Notes: generated by a model not told the origin, from the letters alone. Counted from the stretch's first letter, positions 1 to 9,486 are shown. The stretch is DNA of 64,000 bases from an uncultured Dorea sp. (GCA_945870325.1 CAMBRQ010000001.1:62001-126000), one strand, 5' to 3'. A program made the numbers and translations.

Positions 1-17
1 GAAAGGAAAACATATTC

Positions 18-280
18 ATGAAAAATAAACGTAATTTTTTTTAGCCATTATTTGTGCATTTTTTCTAAGTTTTAATTTAGAATCAACGGTATTGGCCGCA
101 TCTTTTTCCACAGCCACTCCCATAGCAATTCATAAAAATATACCCGAAGCAGACTCTCCGGAGATTACACTGTTTAGTGCTGATATCGGTTGGAAGTTTA
201 AAACTATAAATGGTGTTTTATACAAACGCCAATATAATTACACCACAAAACAATGGATTGGAGATTGGATTAAAGTTTAA
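18..280 (+). pseudogene. Small exported protein broken by a T-run frameshift
   Basis: An ATG at 18 opens a basic start (MKNKRNF) that hits TAG within the T8 run at 35-42. The frame one base away (codons from 41) reads through without a stop to 280. It gives a hydrophobic stretch (LAIICAFFLSF), an Ala-x-Ala-like cleavage region (VLAA) and about 60 mature residues ending in IGDWIKV. With nine Ts instead of eight, one secreted protein of about 87 residues would be restored. The frame and the signal peptide are seen directly; a sequencing slip or slipped-strand on/off switching is inferred. No catalytic motif is visible and the function is unknown. A hairpin follows directly. Confidence 0.5.
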
Positions 281-282
281 AC

Positions 283-335
283 ATACTACAAGAAAGATCC
301 CTTATTGCTAAACAAAGGGATCTTTCTTGTAGTAT
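283..335 (+). terminator. 21-bp perfect hairpin after the small exported protein
   Basis: Arms 283-303 and 315-335 are exact reverse complements around an 11-base loop, just after the stop at 280. There is no clean T-run, so it may be a transcript-end stabiliser rather than a classical intrinsic terminator. Confidence 0.55.
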
Positions 336-494
336 ATTACTAATTATTATTCATCTGTGTAACTTTTTCTATAATAGTCACTTTTCTTATGCTGTTCTCA
401 GCATATCGTCGTAAAGGAACTGTCGGGAAATAGATAGTCCGTAAGCGTATAATTTGACGTTTACGATTATTATAACGACTTTTTTGAGTTGGGT

Positions 495-1563
495 AATAAA
501 ATTAGTTTCAACTTCTACAAATTGGCTTTCCCAGACGACGATCCAGTCTATACCCTGAAAAAAGTGATGGAGAATTTAGATTTTTCAGGTCTGCTTGCCT
601 GTTATTTTGACCGGAGAAGAACCGGATACTAATCCAATCATGTTGCATGCTGTTGTTACTTACGCAAATATGCGCGAAGTGCGTGCGGTTGACCGGATTG
701 TAGATTTATGCCAAAGAGGGATGCCTTCTATGACTTCAAATGGAAAAGCGGAAAGGCGAGGTATTGGATGAACCGAATTATCAGTTCCTGCATCGGTTAG
801 AGAAAGAGGAACTCATTACGCTTAAACAACTTTATATCGAAGGCACAAAGATAGAGGTCAATGCGAACCGCTATACATTTGTCTGGAGCGGAACGCTCAA
901 TTACCATCTTGCCGGACTGCCGGATACGATAGATACTCTTTATAAAAAATACAACGCCCTCTTATCCGAGTATGGATACGGGACAAATATTCGAAGACAG
1001 ACCTGGAAGTTACATTTATAAGGATGAAAGAAGACCATATGCTGAACGGGCATTTAAACCCACTTAGAATGTCCAGGTTGCTGTGGAAAATTATTTTATT
1101 ATCCGCGGATATGAATCTTCTGTATCTGAAGGAAAATGCGGTGGCCAGTTATATCAAACTTCAGGATCATGAGCAGTGGAACCCCCGTGCCTATAAAGAA
1201 GACATCGAGAAGTATTGTAACATGAAGTACGAAGTCTTTAAAGACGAGCATTATTATGCATGCCATGACGGACGGGAATTAAGGCATATCCAAACAGAAA
1301 CCAAAGAACAGGATGGATATACACAGACTTTTGAGGTGTATGAATGTGCAGACTGCAGTGAATGTCCGCATAAGGCAAAATGTTTATATAAATATAATGC
1401 TGAAAAAGATGCAGAGAAAAATAAGGTTATGAAAACCAATACACGCTGGGAAGAACTAAAGGAAGAATCCCACGCCAATATTCAGAGCGAAAATAATATT
1501 CTGAACCGCCAGATCCGCTCCATACAGACAGAAAGCCACTTTGGAAACATCGTCGTAGCATGA
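495..1563 (+). pseudogene. Degenerate IS1182-family transposase
   Basis: Pieces of one transposase lie in changing frames. An N-terminal piece at about 495-633 contains DDDPVYTLKKVMENLDFSGL and ends in a stop; another frame then continues with TNPIMLHAVVTYANMR. A 93-residue piece at 740-1021 contains IEVNANRYTFVWSGTLNYH. A C-terminal piece at 1024-1563 has the Cys cluster CADCSECPHKAKC and ends near RQIRSIQTE. These are hallmarks of IS1182-type (DDE) transposases, normally one ORF of about 450-550 residues. Several frameshifts and an internal deletion after GYG make it non-functional. I could not define terminal repeats. A nested-hairpin repeat follows immediately. Confidence 0.75.
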
Positions 1564-1568
1564 GTGTT

Positions 1569-1719
1569 AGAATCCTTTAGCGCAAAAAGAACCGAAATCT
1601 GGCATGAGAATTTGATCACAAATCAAATTCTCAAGAGTATCCGAACTGCGAAATCATCAGATTTCAGAGTGAGTGTACTCGATTGCAAGATTCCAGCTCT
1701 TTTTGCGGTTACGGCTTCT
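1569..1719. repeat. Nested-hairpin element, copy A
   Basis: Imperfect outer arms 1569-1604 and 1684-1719 (both contain CGCAAAAAGA on one strand or the other) enclose two inner hairpins. One is 1605-1633 with an 11-bp perfect stem. The other is 1646-1667, with the core AAATCATCAGATTT. The architecture and the words AGTGTTAGAATCC and ATCATCAGAT recur in the third hairpin of the 12.76-13.50 kb element, so the two are related. No protein is predicted: the open frame here is only the repeat read through. Confidence 0.6.
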
Positions 1720-1806
1720 TCACGAAATACTCCGATTTGCAATCCACCAGACACATTCCGCGCCGCCGTCCATTCTCAACACGCAACTATCTCCAACTCA
1801 TTCCCT

Positions 1807-3297
1807 CTATAATGTATTTACAAAGCGCATGAAGGCTTCGCGTCCTTCCTCCGTGCACTTATAAACACCTGCATCTTCCAATACATGAGTAAATGTAATT
1901 CCAACTTCTTCTTTCAACACATCCATTACATTCTCTTTCGTAATGCTGTCGTATTTTGGCAGGAACTTCTCTACCCACTCTGCATGTTTCTCAATCTTCT
2001 CGTTGCTTCTGATATCTTTACCTTCTACGAGATACTCAGCAAGGATCTCTAACTCTTCTTTCAATCTTGCCGGCAATACCGCCAGTCCCATAACCTCAAT
2101 CAGACCGATATTCTCTTTCTTAATGTTATGGTACTCTGCATGCGGATGATATACACCCAGTGGATTCTCTTCTGTCGTAATGTTATTTCTAAGTGTCAGG
2201 TCTAACTCATAGATATCTCCCACTTTTCTTGCGATCGGCGTAATCGTATTGTGAGGCTCTCCATCTGTCTCGGCATAGATGAATGCGGCTTCATCCGTAT
2301 AGCCTCTCCATACCCCCAGTACATGGTCTGCCAGATCAATCAGTCTCTTCTCATCCTTGCTTCTGATACGAAGAACGGATAATGGCCATTTTACGATTCC
2401 AGCTTCTACATCCTCATATCCCGGAATCGTCACTTCCTTCTCAATCGGTGCTTTTGCCATAGCGAATGTATAATGTCCGCCCTGGAAATGGTCGTGGCTT
2501 AAGATCGAGCCGCCTACGATCGGAAGATCTGCATTGGATCCCAGGAAGTAATGTGGGAACAACTTAATAAAATCAAACAACTTGATGAATGTTGCCTTCT
2601 CAATCTTCATCGGCACATGCTGTCCGTTGAATACGATACAGTGTTCATTATAGTATACATATGGAGAATACTGGAATCCCCACTTGCTGTCATTTACCGT
2701 GATTGGGATGATTCTATGGTTCTCTCGTGCAGGATGATTCAAGCGTCCTGCATATCCTTCATTCTCTACGCAAAGCAGACATTTTGGATAACTGCTTGCT
2801 TTTGCATTCTTGGCTGCTGCAATCGCCTTTGGGTCTTTCTCCGGTTTGGATAAGTTGATCGTAATATCAATCTCTCCATAAGGAGAATCCACTTTCCACT
2901 TCATGTCTTTCTTTACACGATAGCGACGAATATAGTCGCTGTCCTGGCTGAGTTTATAGTAATAATCGGTTGCTTCTTTCGGAGATACTTCGTATTTTTT
3001 CGCAAATGTCTCCTGCACCTGTGCCGGTCTTGGAACCAGGCAGTTCATTAACTTTGTATCGAACAGATCTCTGTATCCGATGCTGTTTTCAATGATTCCA
3101 CGGCTTGCCGCCTCATCTAACAATTCTTTCAGTACGGATTCTAATTCAATCTCTCCTGCTTCAATCTCAACATCTTCATAATCATCTTCATGGAACAGTT
3201 CCAGCAGAAGATTCGTTGTATATACTCTCTCACATTCCGGAGTAAGCCCTGTCTGGATACCGTATTCTACTAATTTTTTTATACTTTTAGATAACAT
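1807..3297 (-). CDS. galT: UTP-hexose-1-phosphate uridylyltransferase, type 2 (GalT)
   Basis: GalT moves UMP between UDP-glucose and galactose-1-phosphate in the Leloir pathway. The protein is about 496 residues, the size of the Firmicutes type 2 family rather than the 350-residue E. coli type. Visible family features are PYVYYNEHCIV, the central SILSHDHFQGGHY (the catalytic His-x-His region) and NTITPIAR. I place the start at 3297 rather than a TTG 21 bases upstream, because AAAGGAG lies nine bases before this ATG. It follows galK by 73 bases on the same strand and is presumably cotranscribed. Sequence intact. Confidence 0.93.
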   Translation of the reverse strand: MLSKSIKKLVEYGIQTGLTPECERVYTTNLLLELFHEDDYEDVEIEAGEIELESVLKELLDEAASRGIIENSIGYRDLFDTKLMNCLVPRPAQVQETFAKKYEVSPKEATDYYYKLSQDSDYIRRYRVKKDMKWKVDSPYGEIDITINLSKPEKDPKAIAAAKNAKASSYPKCLLCVENEGYAGRLNHPARENHRIIPITVNDSKWGFQYSPYVYYNEHCIVFNGQHVPMKIEKATFIKLFDFIKLFPHYFLGSNADLPIVGGSILSHDHFQGGHYTFAMAKAPIEKEVTIPGYEDVEAGIVKWPLSVLRIRSKDEKRLIDLADHVLGVWRGYTDEAAFIYAETDGEPHNTITPIARKVGDIYELDLTLRNNITTEENPLGVYHPHAEYHNIKKENIGLIEVMGLAVLPARLKEELEILAEYLVEGKDIRSNEKIEKHAEWVEKFLPKYDSITKENVMDVLKEEVGITFTHVLEDAGVYKCTEEGREAFMRFVNTL

Positions 3298-3370
3298 CTT
3301 CCTGATTCTCCTTTGCAATACTAAGAAAATATTTCACATTTCATCATTTTAACCGATATATCCACGCTGA

Positions 3371-4537
3371 CTAGATTGCCTTTGCGCCATCACCGATATC
3401 TACTACATAGAATTCTGCTTCGTGTCCCACTTTCTCCTTGTATGTCTTTCCAATCTCACCGATAAATGTATCAACCGCATCATTCTTCACAATACTTACG
3501 GTACATCCGCCGAATCCGCCTCCGGTAATACGGGAACCGATCACTCCCGGCATTGCCTGTGCAAGATCTACCAGAATATCAATCTCCTCGCAAGACACTT
3601 CGTAATCATATCTCAGAGATTCGTGAGATGCGTTCATCAACTGTCCGAAAAGTTCCACATCCTGGTTCTTAAGAGCTTCTACGGCACGTACTGTTCTCTG
3701 GTTCTCATATACTGCATGTTTTGCACGTTTCTGTCTTACCGGATCTTTGATCGCGTCTTTGTGAGCCTCGAATTCTGCCTCTGTCAGGTCTCCCAAAGTA
3801 TCAATCTCCATTACTTCCTGCAATTCTTTTAATGCAGTCTCACATTCATTTCTTCTGTCGTTGTAAGCGGAATCTACCAGGCTGTGCTTTACCTTACTGT
3901 TCGTGATCACGATCTTAGCATCCTCTAATACAACCGGCGCATATTCGTATTTTAATGTATTCGTATCCAGGAAGATCGCATGATCCTTCTTGCCCATAGC
4001 ACTTGCAAACTGATCCATGATTCCACAGTTACATCCGTTGAAGTTATTCTCAGAATCCTGTCCAATCAGTGCCACATCTATCATAGACACATCATCAAAA
4101 CCAAAAGTATCCTTAAGAATCAGACCTGTCAGGACTTCCAAAGATGCGGAAGAAGAAAGTCCTGAACCATTCGGGATATTTCCGTAGATCAGAATATCCA
4201 AACCATGAGTCAACTTGTAACCTCTCTTCTCGAATGCCCACATTACTCCCTTTGGATAATTCGTCCAGTTGGCATTCTTGTCCGGAACCAGTTCATCAAG
4301 ACTTGTCTCGATCACTCCCAGTTTTTCAAAGTTCACAGAGTAGAAACGCAACTGTCTGTCTTCTCTGTTTCTAACGATTCCATAGGTACCAAGCGTCAAT
4401 GCACATGGGAATACATGACCTCCATTATAATCCGTATGCTCTCCGATCAGATTCACACGTCCCGGCGCGAAATATGTATGGACCTCTCCTTCTCCACCGT
4501 ACACTTCTTTGAACTGCTGAACTAATTTCTCTTTCAT
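3371..4537 (-). CDS. galK: Galactokinase
   Basis: A GHMP-family kinase of about 388 residues that phosphorylates galactose at C1 with ATP. All three family motifs are visible: GRVNLIGEHTDYNGG near the N-terminus, the ATP-binding GSGLSSSASLEV, and ITGGGFGGCTVS near the C-terminus. Three ATGs lie close together at the 5' end. The first overlaps the ribosome-binding site GGAGGA, so the third (MKEKLVQQF, eight bases after it) is the likely start. It is the first gene of galK-galT and is divergent from an AraC regulator. A good promoter sits at 4613-4641. Confidence 0.95.
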   Translation of the reverse strand: MKEKLVQQFKEVYGGEGEVHTYFAPGRVNLIGEHTDYNGGHVFPCALTLGTYGIVRNREDRQLRFYSVNFEKLGVIETSLDELVPDKNANWTNYPKGVMWAFEKRGYKLTHGLDILIYGNIPNGSGLSSSASLEVLTGLILKDTFGFDDVSMIDVALIGQDSENNFNGCNCGIMDQFASAMGKKDHAIFLDTNTLKYEYAPVVLEDAKIVITNSKVKHSLVDSAYNDRRNECETALKELQEVMEIDTLGDLTEAEFEAHKDAIKDPVRQKRAKHAVYENQRTVRAVEALKNQDVELFGQLMNASHESLRYDYEVSCEEIDILVDLAQAMPGVIGSRITGGGFGGCTVSIVKNDAVDTFIGEIGKTYKEKVGHEAEFYVVDIGDGAKAI

Positions 4538-4612
4538 TGTCATTTCCTCCATGTTTTATTATTTTTTGTTTTTTTCTTAACCGTCTTGCATAATCGCTTT
4601 ATCTTATTTATG

Positions 4613-4641
4613 ATTATAATGAGATATGTCCTCATGCACAA
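4613..4641 (-). promoter_or_regulatory. galK promoter
   Basis: On the minus strand TTGTGC (-35), 17 bases, TATAAT (-10), about 75 bases before the galK start. The shared intergenic region with the divergent AraC gene is very AT-rich and would hold its operator; I see no clear dyad. Confidence 0.6.
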
Positions 4642-4691
4642 TAAGAATATTTGATAAAATTATAAAAATATTGAGGAAATGGTGATTCATT

Positions 4692-5594
4692 ATGCAGTTA
4701 CACATTGAAAAAGACCAAAAAGAAATAAAACAGCATGGAAACTATGAATTCCCGGTCCATGTAAGTCCGGAATCAATCCAATCCTACGAGCAGGGCACCT
4801 TCCTATGGCACTGGCACCGCGAGATTGAACTTACCTGGATTATGTCCGGTCAGATTGAGTATTACGTGAACGATAAGAAGTACACTCTTTCTGAGGGCGA
4901 GGGTCTGTTTAACAACAGCAATGCCCTGCATTCAGGATATATGATCGATGGGAAGGACTGTAATTATCTGTCCATTACTTTCCATCCCCGTTTCATTTAC
5001 GGATATGAGAACAGTCTGCTTCAGACCAAATATGTTGACTTCATCACCTCGAATGAAGCATGGCATTCTCTGAAACTTCGAAAGGATGTTGACTGGCATC
5101 AGGAAATCATCCGGAAAGTACAGGAAATCTATCGATTGTCCCTGACTCCTCCGAATGATTATGAATTACAGGTACATCTGCTCCTGACCGATATCTGGCG
5201 AAGATTCTACCTCTACTACGCTTCTCTTCCTGCCAGTGAACATCAGCCACAGAAGCATCTGAAACGACTAAAAGATATTCTGACTTTCGTACAAAATAAT
5301 TACACGCAAGAACTGACTCTTGATGATATCGCAGACCATGTAAATATCTGCAAGAGCGAATGCTGCCGTTTTTTCAAGAAATATATGAAGATGACAATCT
5401 TCGATTATATTCTCTTCCTGAGAATCCAGAACAGCCTTCCGCTTCTGATGGAAGGAGAAAGTGTTACAAAGATTGCAAGCACAGTAGGTTTCTCCACCTC
5501 CGCATACTACGGGCAGATATTCAAGCGGTATATGGGGTGCTCTCCCAGCCAGTATCGAAGAGAACATCTGGAGGAAACTTCATTTTCTAGTTAA
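4692..5594 (+). CDS. AraC-family regulator, probable galactose-operon control
   Basis: A 300-residue regulator. The N-terminal cupin-like sensor (HWHREIELTWIMSGQIEYYVN) is followed by two helix-turn-helix motifs in the last 100 residues (LTLDDIADHVNICKSECCRFF and VTKIASTVGFSTSAYYGQIF). The protein closes with the family signature YMGCSPSQYRRE. Divergent from galK, so it most likely senses a sugar and controls galKT; the ligand is not shown. Its last eight bases overlap the convergent proC end. The only Shine-Dalgarno candidate is the weak GGTGAT five bases before the ATG. Confidence 0.85.
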   Translation: MQLHIEKDQKEIKQHGNYEFPVHVSPESIQSYEQGTFLWHWHREIELTWIMSGQIEYYVNDKKYTLSEGEGLFNNSNALHSGYMIDGKDCNYLSITFHPRFIYGYENSLLQTKYVDFITSNEAWHSLKLRKDVDWHQEIIRKVQEIYRLSLTPPNDYELQVHLLLTDIWRRFYLYYASLPASEHQPQKHLKRLKDILTFVQNNYTQELTLDDIADHVNICKSECCRFFKKYMKMTIFDYILFLRIQNSLPLLMEGESVTKIASTVGFSTSAYYGQIFKRYMGCSPSQYRREHLEETSFSS

Positions 5595-6396
5595 TTCCAT
5601 ACTTATCCATCACTGCCTCCACGGCCTCAATCACAGCCGCCCGCATTCCACACTTCTCCAACGCAGCCACGCCCACAATCGTAGTTCCCCCCGGAGAGCA
5701 TACATTATCCTTCATCTCTCCCGGATGCTTTCCAGACTCCGTCATCAATTTTCCGGTTCCCGTTATCATCTGTCCTGCCAACTGGTATGCCATCTTACGC
5801 GGCAAGCCATACATCACGCCCGCATCAGCCAGCGCCTCTGTAAACATACTGGCAAATGCCGGTGCACAGCCGCTGATCGTACTTGCAATATTAACCTGAT
5901 CTCCGTCCACTTCCACTGCCAGGCCAATTCCAGACAACAATTCCATAATAATCCGATATCCTTCTTCCGTAAGAGAATGCTTCTTTTCACAAATCGTAAT
6001 TCCTTCTCCTACAGACACCGGAGTATTCGGGATTGTACTAAGGTGATGGCATCCTTCCGGCAGTATTTTTTCATAATCCTCGAACAGATAGTTCGCAACT
6101 ACTGAGAGTATCATCTTTTCTTTCAATAATGCTCCCAAAGGGCTTAGAACAGGTTCTACCATTCCCGGTTTTACCGCTATCACAAGGACATCAGATGCCT
6201 CAACTACTTCCTTCGCATCATAGCAGGCATGAATACCTCTTACTTCGGCATTGTTTTTCAATCTTCCATAACTGCCACCACACGCATATATCTGATCCGG
6301 CTGCAGAGTCTTCGTATATAACAATCCATCTGCGATAGCCTGCCCCATATTGCCAAACCCTAGAAAGCCTACTTTTATATCAGTTACATTATACAT
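5587..6396 (-). CDS. proC: Pyrroline-5-carboxylate reductase
   Basis: Last step of proline synthesis: NAD(P)H reduction of pyrroline-5-carboxylate. At 269 residues it has the family's normal length. The N-terminal Rossmann motif is VGFLGFGNMGQAIADGLL. The C-terminal signature region reads MKDNVCSPGGTTIVGVAALE. RBS AAGGAG seven bases before the ATG. It lies 11 bases after the AIM24-like gene on the same strand, so the two are probably cotranscribed, and it overlaps the convergent AraC gene by 8 bp. Confidence 0.95.
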   Translation of the reverse strand: MYNVTDIKVGFLGFGNMGQAIADGLLYTKTLQPDQIYACGGSYGRLKNNAEVRGIHACYDAKEVVEASDVLVIAVKPGMVEPVLSPLGALLKEKMILSVVANYLFEDYEKILPEGCHHLSTIPNTPVSVGEGITICEKKHSLTEEGYRIIMELLSGIGLAVEVDGDQVNIASTISGCAPAFASMFTEALADAGVMYGLPRKMAYQLAGQMITGTGKLMTESGKHPGEMKDNVCSPGGTTIVGVAALEKCGMRAAVIEAVEAVMDKYGIN

Positions 6397-6407
6397 CCTA
6401 TCTCTCC

Positions 6408-7088
6408 TTATGAACCAGATGGCATATACGGTCTTAAGACACCTGCCACATTACTGATCGGCATGGTCTGAAGCCATACTCTTCCAGGACCGCTGATCAC
6501 TGTATTGAAGATTCCCTCACCGCCAAACAGCATATTCTTCACACCCGGCACACTCTTAACCTCCATCTTACATGTCGCCGTCATCGCCGCAAGATGTCCG
6601 GTGTCAACTACAATCTGCTGCCCCGGCTGAAGTTCATACTCTACTACATGACCATCGAATTCAGCGAACATCGTGCCGATTCCGCTTACCTTTTGCATAA
6701 TGAATCCTTCACCGCCGAACAATCCGGAAGCGAACTTTTTATTAAAGAATACGGATAATTCTACACTCGCTTCTCCGGCAAGGAAGGCACTTTTCTGGAA
6801 GATCATCTCTTGCCCCGGTGCAATATCGAATGCTTTGATCGAACCCGGAAAACTGGATGCAAATGCAATCATGCCAGTACCGTCCTGAGCCGTATATATA
6901 TTCTGGAATATGTGCTCTCCTGAGAACATTCTGCCGAATGCTTTGCCAATTCCTCCGTTTGTCGTCGTCTCCATCAGCATATTCGGTGACATCCATGCCA
7001 TTCCGCCGCCTTCTGTGATCATCTTTTCGCCGCCCTCAAGCTGACAGATCACAACCGGAAGTGTATCTCCCTGTATCTGATATCTCAT
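6408..7088 (-). CDS. AIM24/TIGR00266-family protein
   Basis: A 226-residue beta-rich protein of the AIM24 (DUF124, TIGR00266) family. The Gly-rich repeated strands are visible: GGGMAWMSPNMLMET, GKAFGRMFSGEHIFQN, FASSFPGSIKAFDI, GIFNTVISGPGRVWLQT. Bacterial members have no firmly assigned reaction; they form a double-stranded beta-helix core like tryptophan RNA-binding proteins. No signal peptide. RBS GGAGG nine bases before the ATG. It is first of a two-gene unit with proC; the functional link between them is unclear. Confidence 0.85.
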   Translation of the reverse strand: MRYQIQGDTLPVVICQLEGGEKMITEGGGMAWMSPNMLMETTTNGGIGKAFGRMFSGEHIFQNIYTAQDGTGMIAFASSFPGSIKAFDIAPGQEMIFQKSAFLAGEASVELSVFFNKKFASGLFGGEGFIMQKVSGIGTMFAEFDGHVVEYELQPGQQIVVDTGHLAAMTATCKMEVKSVPGVKNMLFGGEGIFNTVISGPGRVWLQTMPISNVAGVLRPYMPSGS

Positions 7089-7272
7089 ATAGTTATACCT
7101 CCATTCACTTTATTTCCTCCATCATAACGTTTTCTATACAGGGTGTCAATTGACAGAAACTTAAGAATATGTGAACGAACATACGACTCCTTCAATCCAG
7201 GTACAGCCTTAATTACATTTTTGATATATTATGCTATAATCAATGTACATTAGTTGACGAGGAGGTGATCAC

Positions 7273-7875
7273 ATGACAAATACAGAATTTCTTCAATCCA
7301 TATCTACTTTAATTAATGAAAAATTCGACGAACAAAATGCTAATATTGAGCAAAAATTCAAGGAACAAAATGCCAATATCGAGCAACGTTTTAAGGAACA
7401 AGATGCTAATATCGAGCAGAGATTCAAGGAGCAAACTACCTATATTAATCATAGGTTCGACGAACAGAATGCCTATTTTAATCAAAGGCTCGAGGAGCAG
7501 AGTGCTTCCTTTGATCGAAAACTTGAGGAACAGAGTGCTTCCTTTGATCGAAAACTCGAGGAACAGAGTACCTATTTTAATCAAAGGCTTGAAGAACAAG
7601 AGAAAAAAACAGATCAGTTATTCGCATCCCACACAGCACAGATAGATAAAAAGATTAAGAAAAACAACAGAGAACTCATGAACTCCATTCTTTCAGAAGT
7701 TGATTTGGTTCAGATAAAAGCAAATAATCATTTTGAACGAATTGAGAATCGCCTGGAATACTTAGAACACACGGTCAACACGATAAAGGTGGAGACTGAC
7801 ACAATCCACCTGCTTGTCAACAAAGTAGCGAATCTGGAGGAACGTGTCAGTACCTTAGAGAAAAAAGTATCTTAA
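7273..7875 (+). CDS. 11-residue-repeat coiled-coil protein
   Basis: A 200-residue hydrophilic protein with an excellent RBS (GAGGAGGTGATCAC then ATG). Residues 17-115 are nine tandem 11-residue units of the form (K/R)-(F/L)-x-E-Q-x-A-x-(I/F)-x-Q, with a decayed tenth unit to 126. The C-terminal 70 residues are another predicted coiled coil with heptads (FERIENRLEYLEHTV, NLEERVSTLEKKVS). No membrane segment or signal peptide. Hendecad repeats favour a straight or right-handed long coiled coil, suggesting a rod or spacer. The function is not recognisable. It stands alone between an AT-rich upstream region and a bidirectional terminator. Confidence 0.75.
   Translation: MTNTEFLQSISTLINEKFDEQNANIEQKFKEQNANIEQRFKEQDANIEQRFKEQTTYINHRFDEQNAYFNQRLEEQSASFDRKLEEQSASFDRKLEEQSTYFNQRLEEQEKKTDQLFASHTAQIDKKIKKNNRELMNSILSEVDLVQIKANNHFERIENRLEYLEHTVNTIKVETDTIHLLVNKVANLEERVSTLEKKVS
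7321..7617 (+). repeat. 33-bp coding tandem repeats (nine units)
   Basis: Nine in-frame 33-bp units encode the hendecads of the coiled-coil protein. Units six and seven are almost identical in DNA, which shows recent tandem duplication; the outer units have drifted. Copy number may vary between strains. Confidence 0.8.
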
Positions 7876-7956
7876 CATCGAAGATTCTTGTTGATTTACT
7901 CTCAGATGAGTCCAATAATTTACTTAGGCATAAGAGTAAAGTTACATATGATATAC

Positions 7957-8007
7957 ATAAGAGCAGATTTGCAGCGAATGACTACTCCTCTGCAAATCTG
8001 CTCTTAT
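7957..8007. terminator. Bidirectional terminator, 18-bp stem
   Basis: Arms 7957-7974 and 7990-8007 are exact reverse complements with a 15-base loop. It lies between the ends of the convergent coiled-coil gene and SNF transporter gene. Confidence 0.75.
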
Positions 8008-8019
8008 CATAACTCTTCA

Positions 8020-9486
8020 TTACTCTTTAGTTCTTTTTTTATAGAATGCACAATATAAGACGAAGCCCAGGAACAGCACTGCCGCAGCCATCCATCCTAA
8101 CAGCACTACTTTCCCCTGTCCTGCGAACTTATCATAGTATCCCTTCAGATAGATTACGATAATAATAAGCGGCAGAATATAAGATACATATCCTCTCAGC
8201 CCTTTTGGGAAATCAAAGCCTTTACCTGTATTCACTTCTTTCAGGAAGTTATCCCATCCCCATCCATTCTTCCGGGTACAGAATAGTACATATCCAAGAC
8301 TTCCCAAAGGAAGCAGGTTGTTAGATACGATAAAGTCTTCCAGATCCATAATATTGGTTCCTTCACCAAGAGGCGTAAATCCTGACAATACATTGAATCC
8401 TAATACACACGGCATACTAAGCAGAATGATCAATACCGCACTCACCAGAACACTCTTGCTTCTTGACCATCCAAACAAATCAATGTCAAAAGAGATAATG
8501 TTCTCGAACACAGCCACTATCGTTGTAAATGCGGCGAAGGTCAGGAACAGGAAGAACAATGCAGCCCAGACCCTTCCGCCCGGCATCTGGGCAAATATAT
8601 TCGGAATCGTAATGAAGATCAGGCTCGGACCTGCTCCCGGCTCAATCCCGAACGCAAAACAGGATGGAATAATGATGAATCCAGCCATCAATGCAACGAA
8701 TGTATCCAACGCAGTAATGCTGATTGCTTCTCCCGCAAGACTTCTTTCTTTTCCCATATAACTTCCGAATATCAGCATCGCGCCGATACCGATAGAAAGT
8801 GTAAAGAATGCCTGGCTCATCGCGCCAAAGATTACATTGCCGATTCCGATTTCTGCCATCTTATTGAAATCCGGAATCAGATAAAAGCGGATTCCCTCTC
8901 CAGCGCCTTCCAGGAACACGGAATGGATCGCCAGTACTACCATAATAAGAAGAAGCGCAGACATCATAACCTTGGACACCCGCTCAATTCCTTTCTGGAT
9001 TCCAAAATAGCACACGGTAAAACCAATGATGCAGATAAGAATTGTCCAGAATGCCATAGTCGGCACATTTCCAAGCATGGTTGCAAACCCTTCTGACACC
9101 TGCTTGGCAGTCGCTCCAGCAAACTCTCCTTTAATGCTGCGATAGCAATAATACATCATCCATCCGCCAACCGTCGTATAGAACATCATCAGCAGATAAC
9201 TTCCGATCACCCCAATCCATTTTGTCACATGCCAGCGTGTCCCCTCCGGCTCCAGTTTTTCAAAGCACGCGGCTACGCTTAAACGACTTCCACGTCCCAC
9301 TGCAAATTCGCACACCAGAACCGGGATCCCCATAATCAATAAGAATACCAGATAAATCAATATAAATGCGGCCCCTCCGAATTCTCCGCACATATACGGG
9401 AACTTCCATACATTCCCGATTCCGATTGCACATCCGGCTGATACTAAGATGAATCCCAGACGTGATCCGAATTTCTCTCTTTTCAT
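8020..9486 (-). CDS. Sodium-dependent SNF/NSS-family transporter
   Basis: A neurotransmitter:sodium-symporter homologue of about 488 residues with 11-12 hydrophobic segments. The signature TM1 is clear: GSRLGFILVSAGCAIGIGNV and WKFPYMCGEFGGAAFI, the sodium- and substrate-binding unwound helix. Bacterial members such as LeuT, TnaT and MhsT import amino acids. The start at 9486 follows AAAGGAGAGAGAAA; a TTG 27 bases earlier is disfavoured. It lies 103 bases downstream of porB on the same strand. Amino acid import feeding 2-oxoacid oxidation is an attractive but unproven link. Confidence 0.88.
   Translation of the reverse strand: MKREKFGSRLGFILVSAGCAIGIGNVWKFPYMCGEFGGAAFILIYLVFLLIMGIPVLVCEFAVGRGSRLSVAACFEKLEPEGTRWHVTKWIGVIGSYLLMMFYTTVGGWMMYYCYRSIKGEFAGATAKQVSEGFATMLGNVPTMAFWTILICIIGFTVCYFGIQKGIERVSKVMMSALLLIMVVLAIHSVFLEGAGEGIRFYLIPDFNKMAEIGIGNVIFGAMSQAFFTLSIGIGAMLIFGSYMGKERSLAGEAISITALDTFVALMAGFIIIPSCFAFGIEPGAGPSLIFITIPNIFAQMPGGRVWAALFFLFLTFAAFTTIVAVFENIISFDIDLFGWSRSKSVLVSAVLIILLSMPCVLGFNVLSGFTPLGEGTNIMDLEDFIVSNNLLPLGSLGYVLFCTRKNGWGWDNFLKEVNTGKGFDFPKGLRGYVSYILPLIIIVIYLKGYYDKFAGQGKVVLLGWMAAAVLFLGFVLYCAFYKKRTKE

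Noticed and set aside
1564-1864. Small ORFs of 63 and 82 codons downstream of the transposase
   Set aside because: They are the nested hairpin repeat and the galT end read through, with no RBS or protein features.
7321-7617. 33-bp tandem repeats resembling a CRISPR array
   Set aside because: Units are contiguous with no spacers, keep frame and encode a coiled coil; no cas genes.
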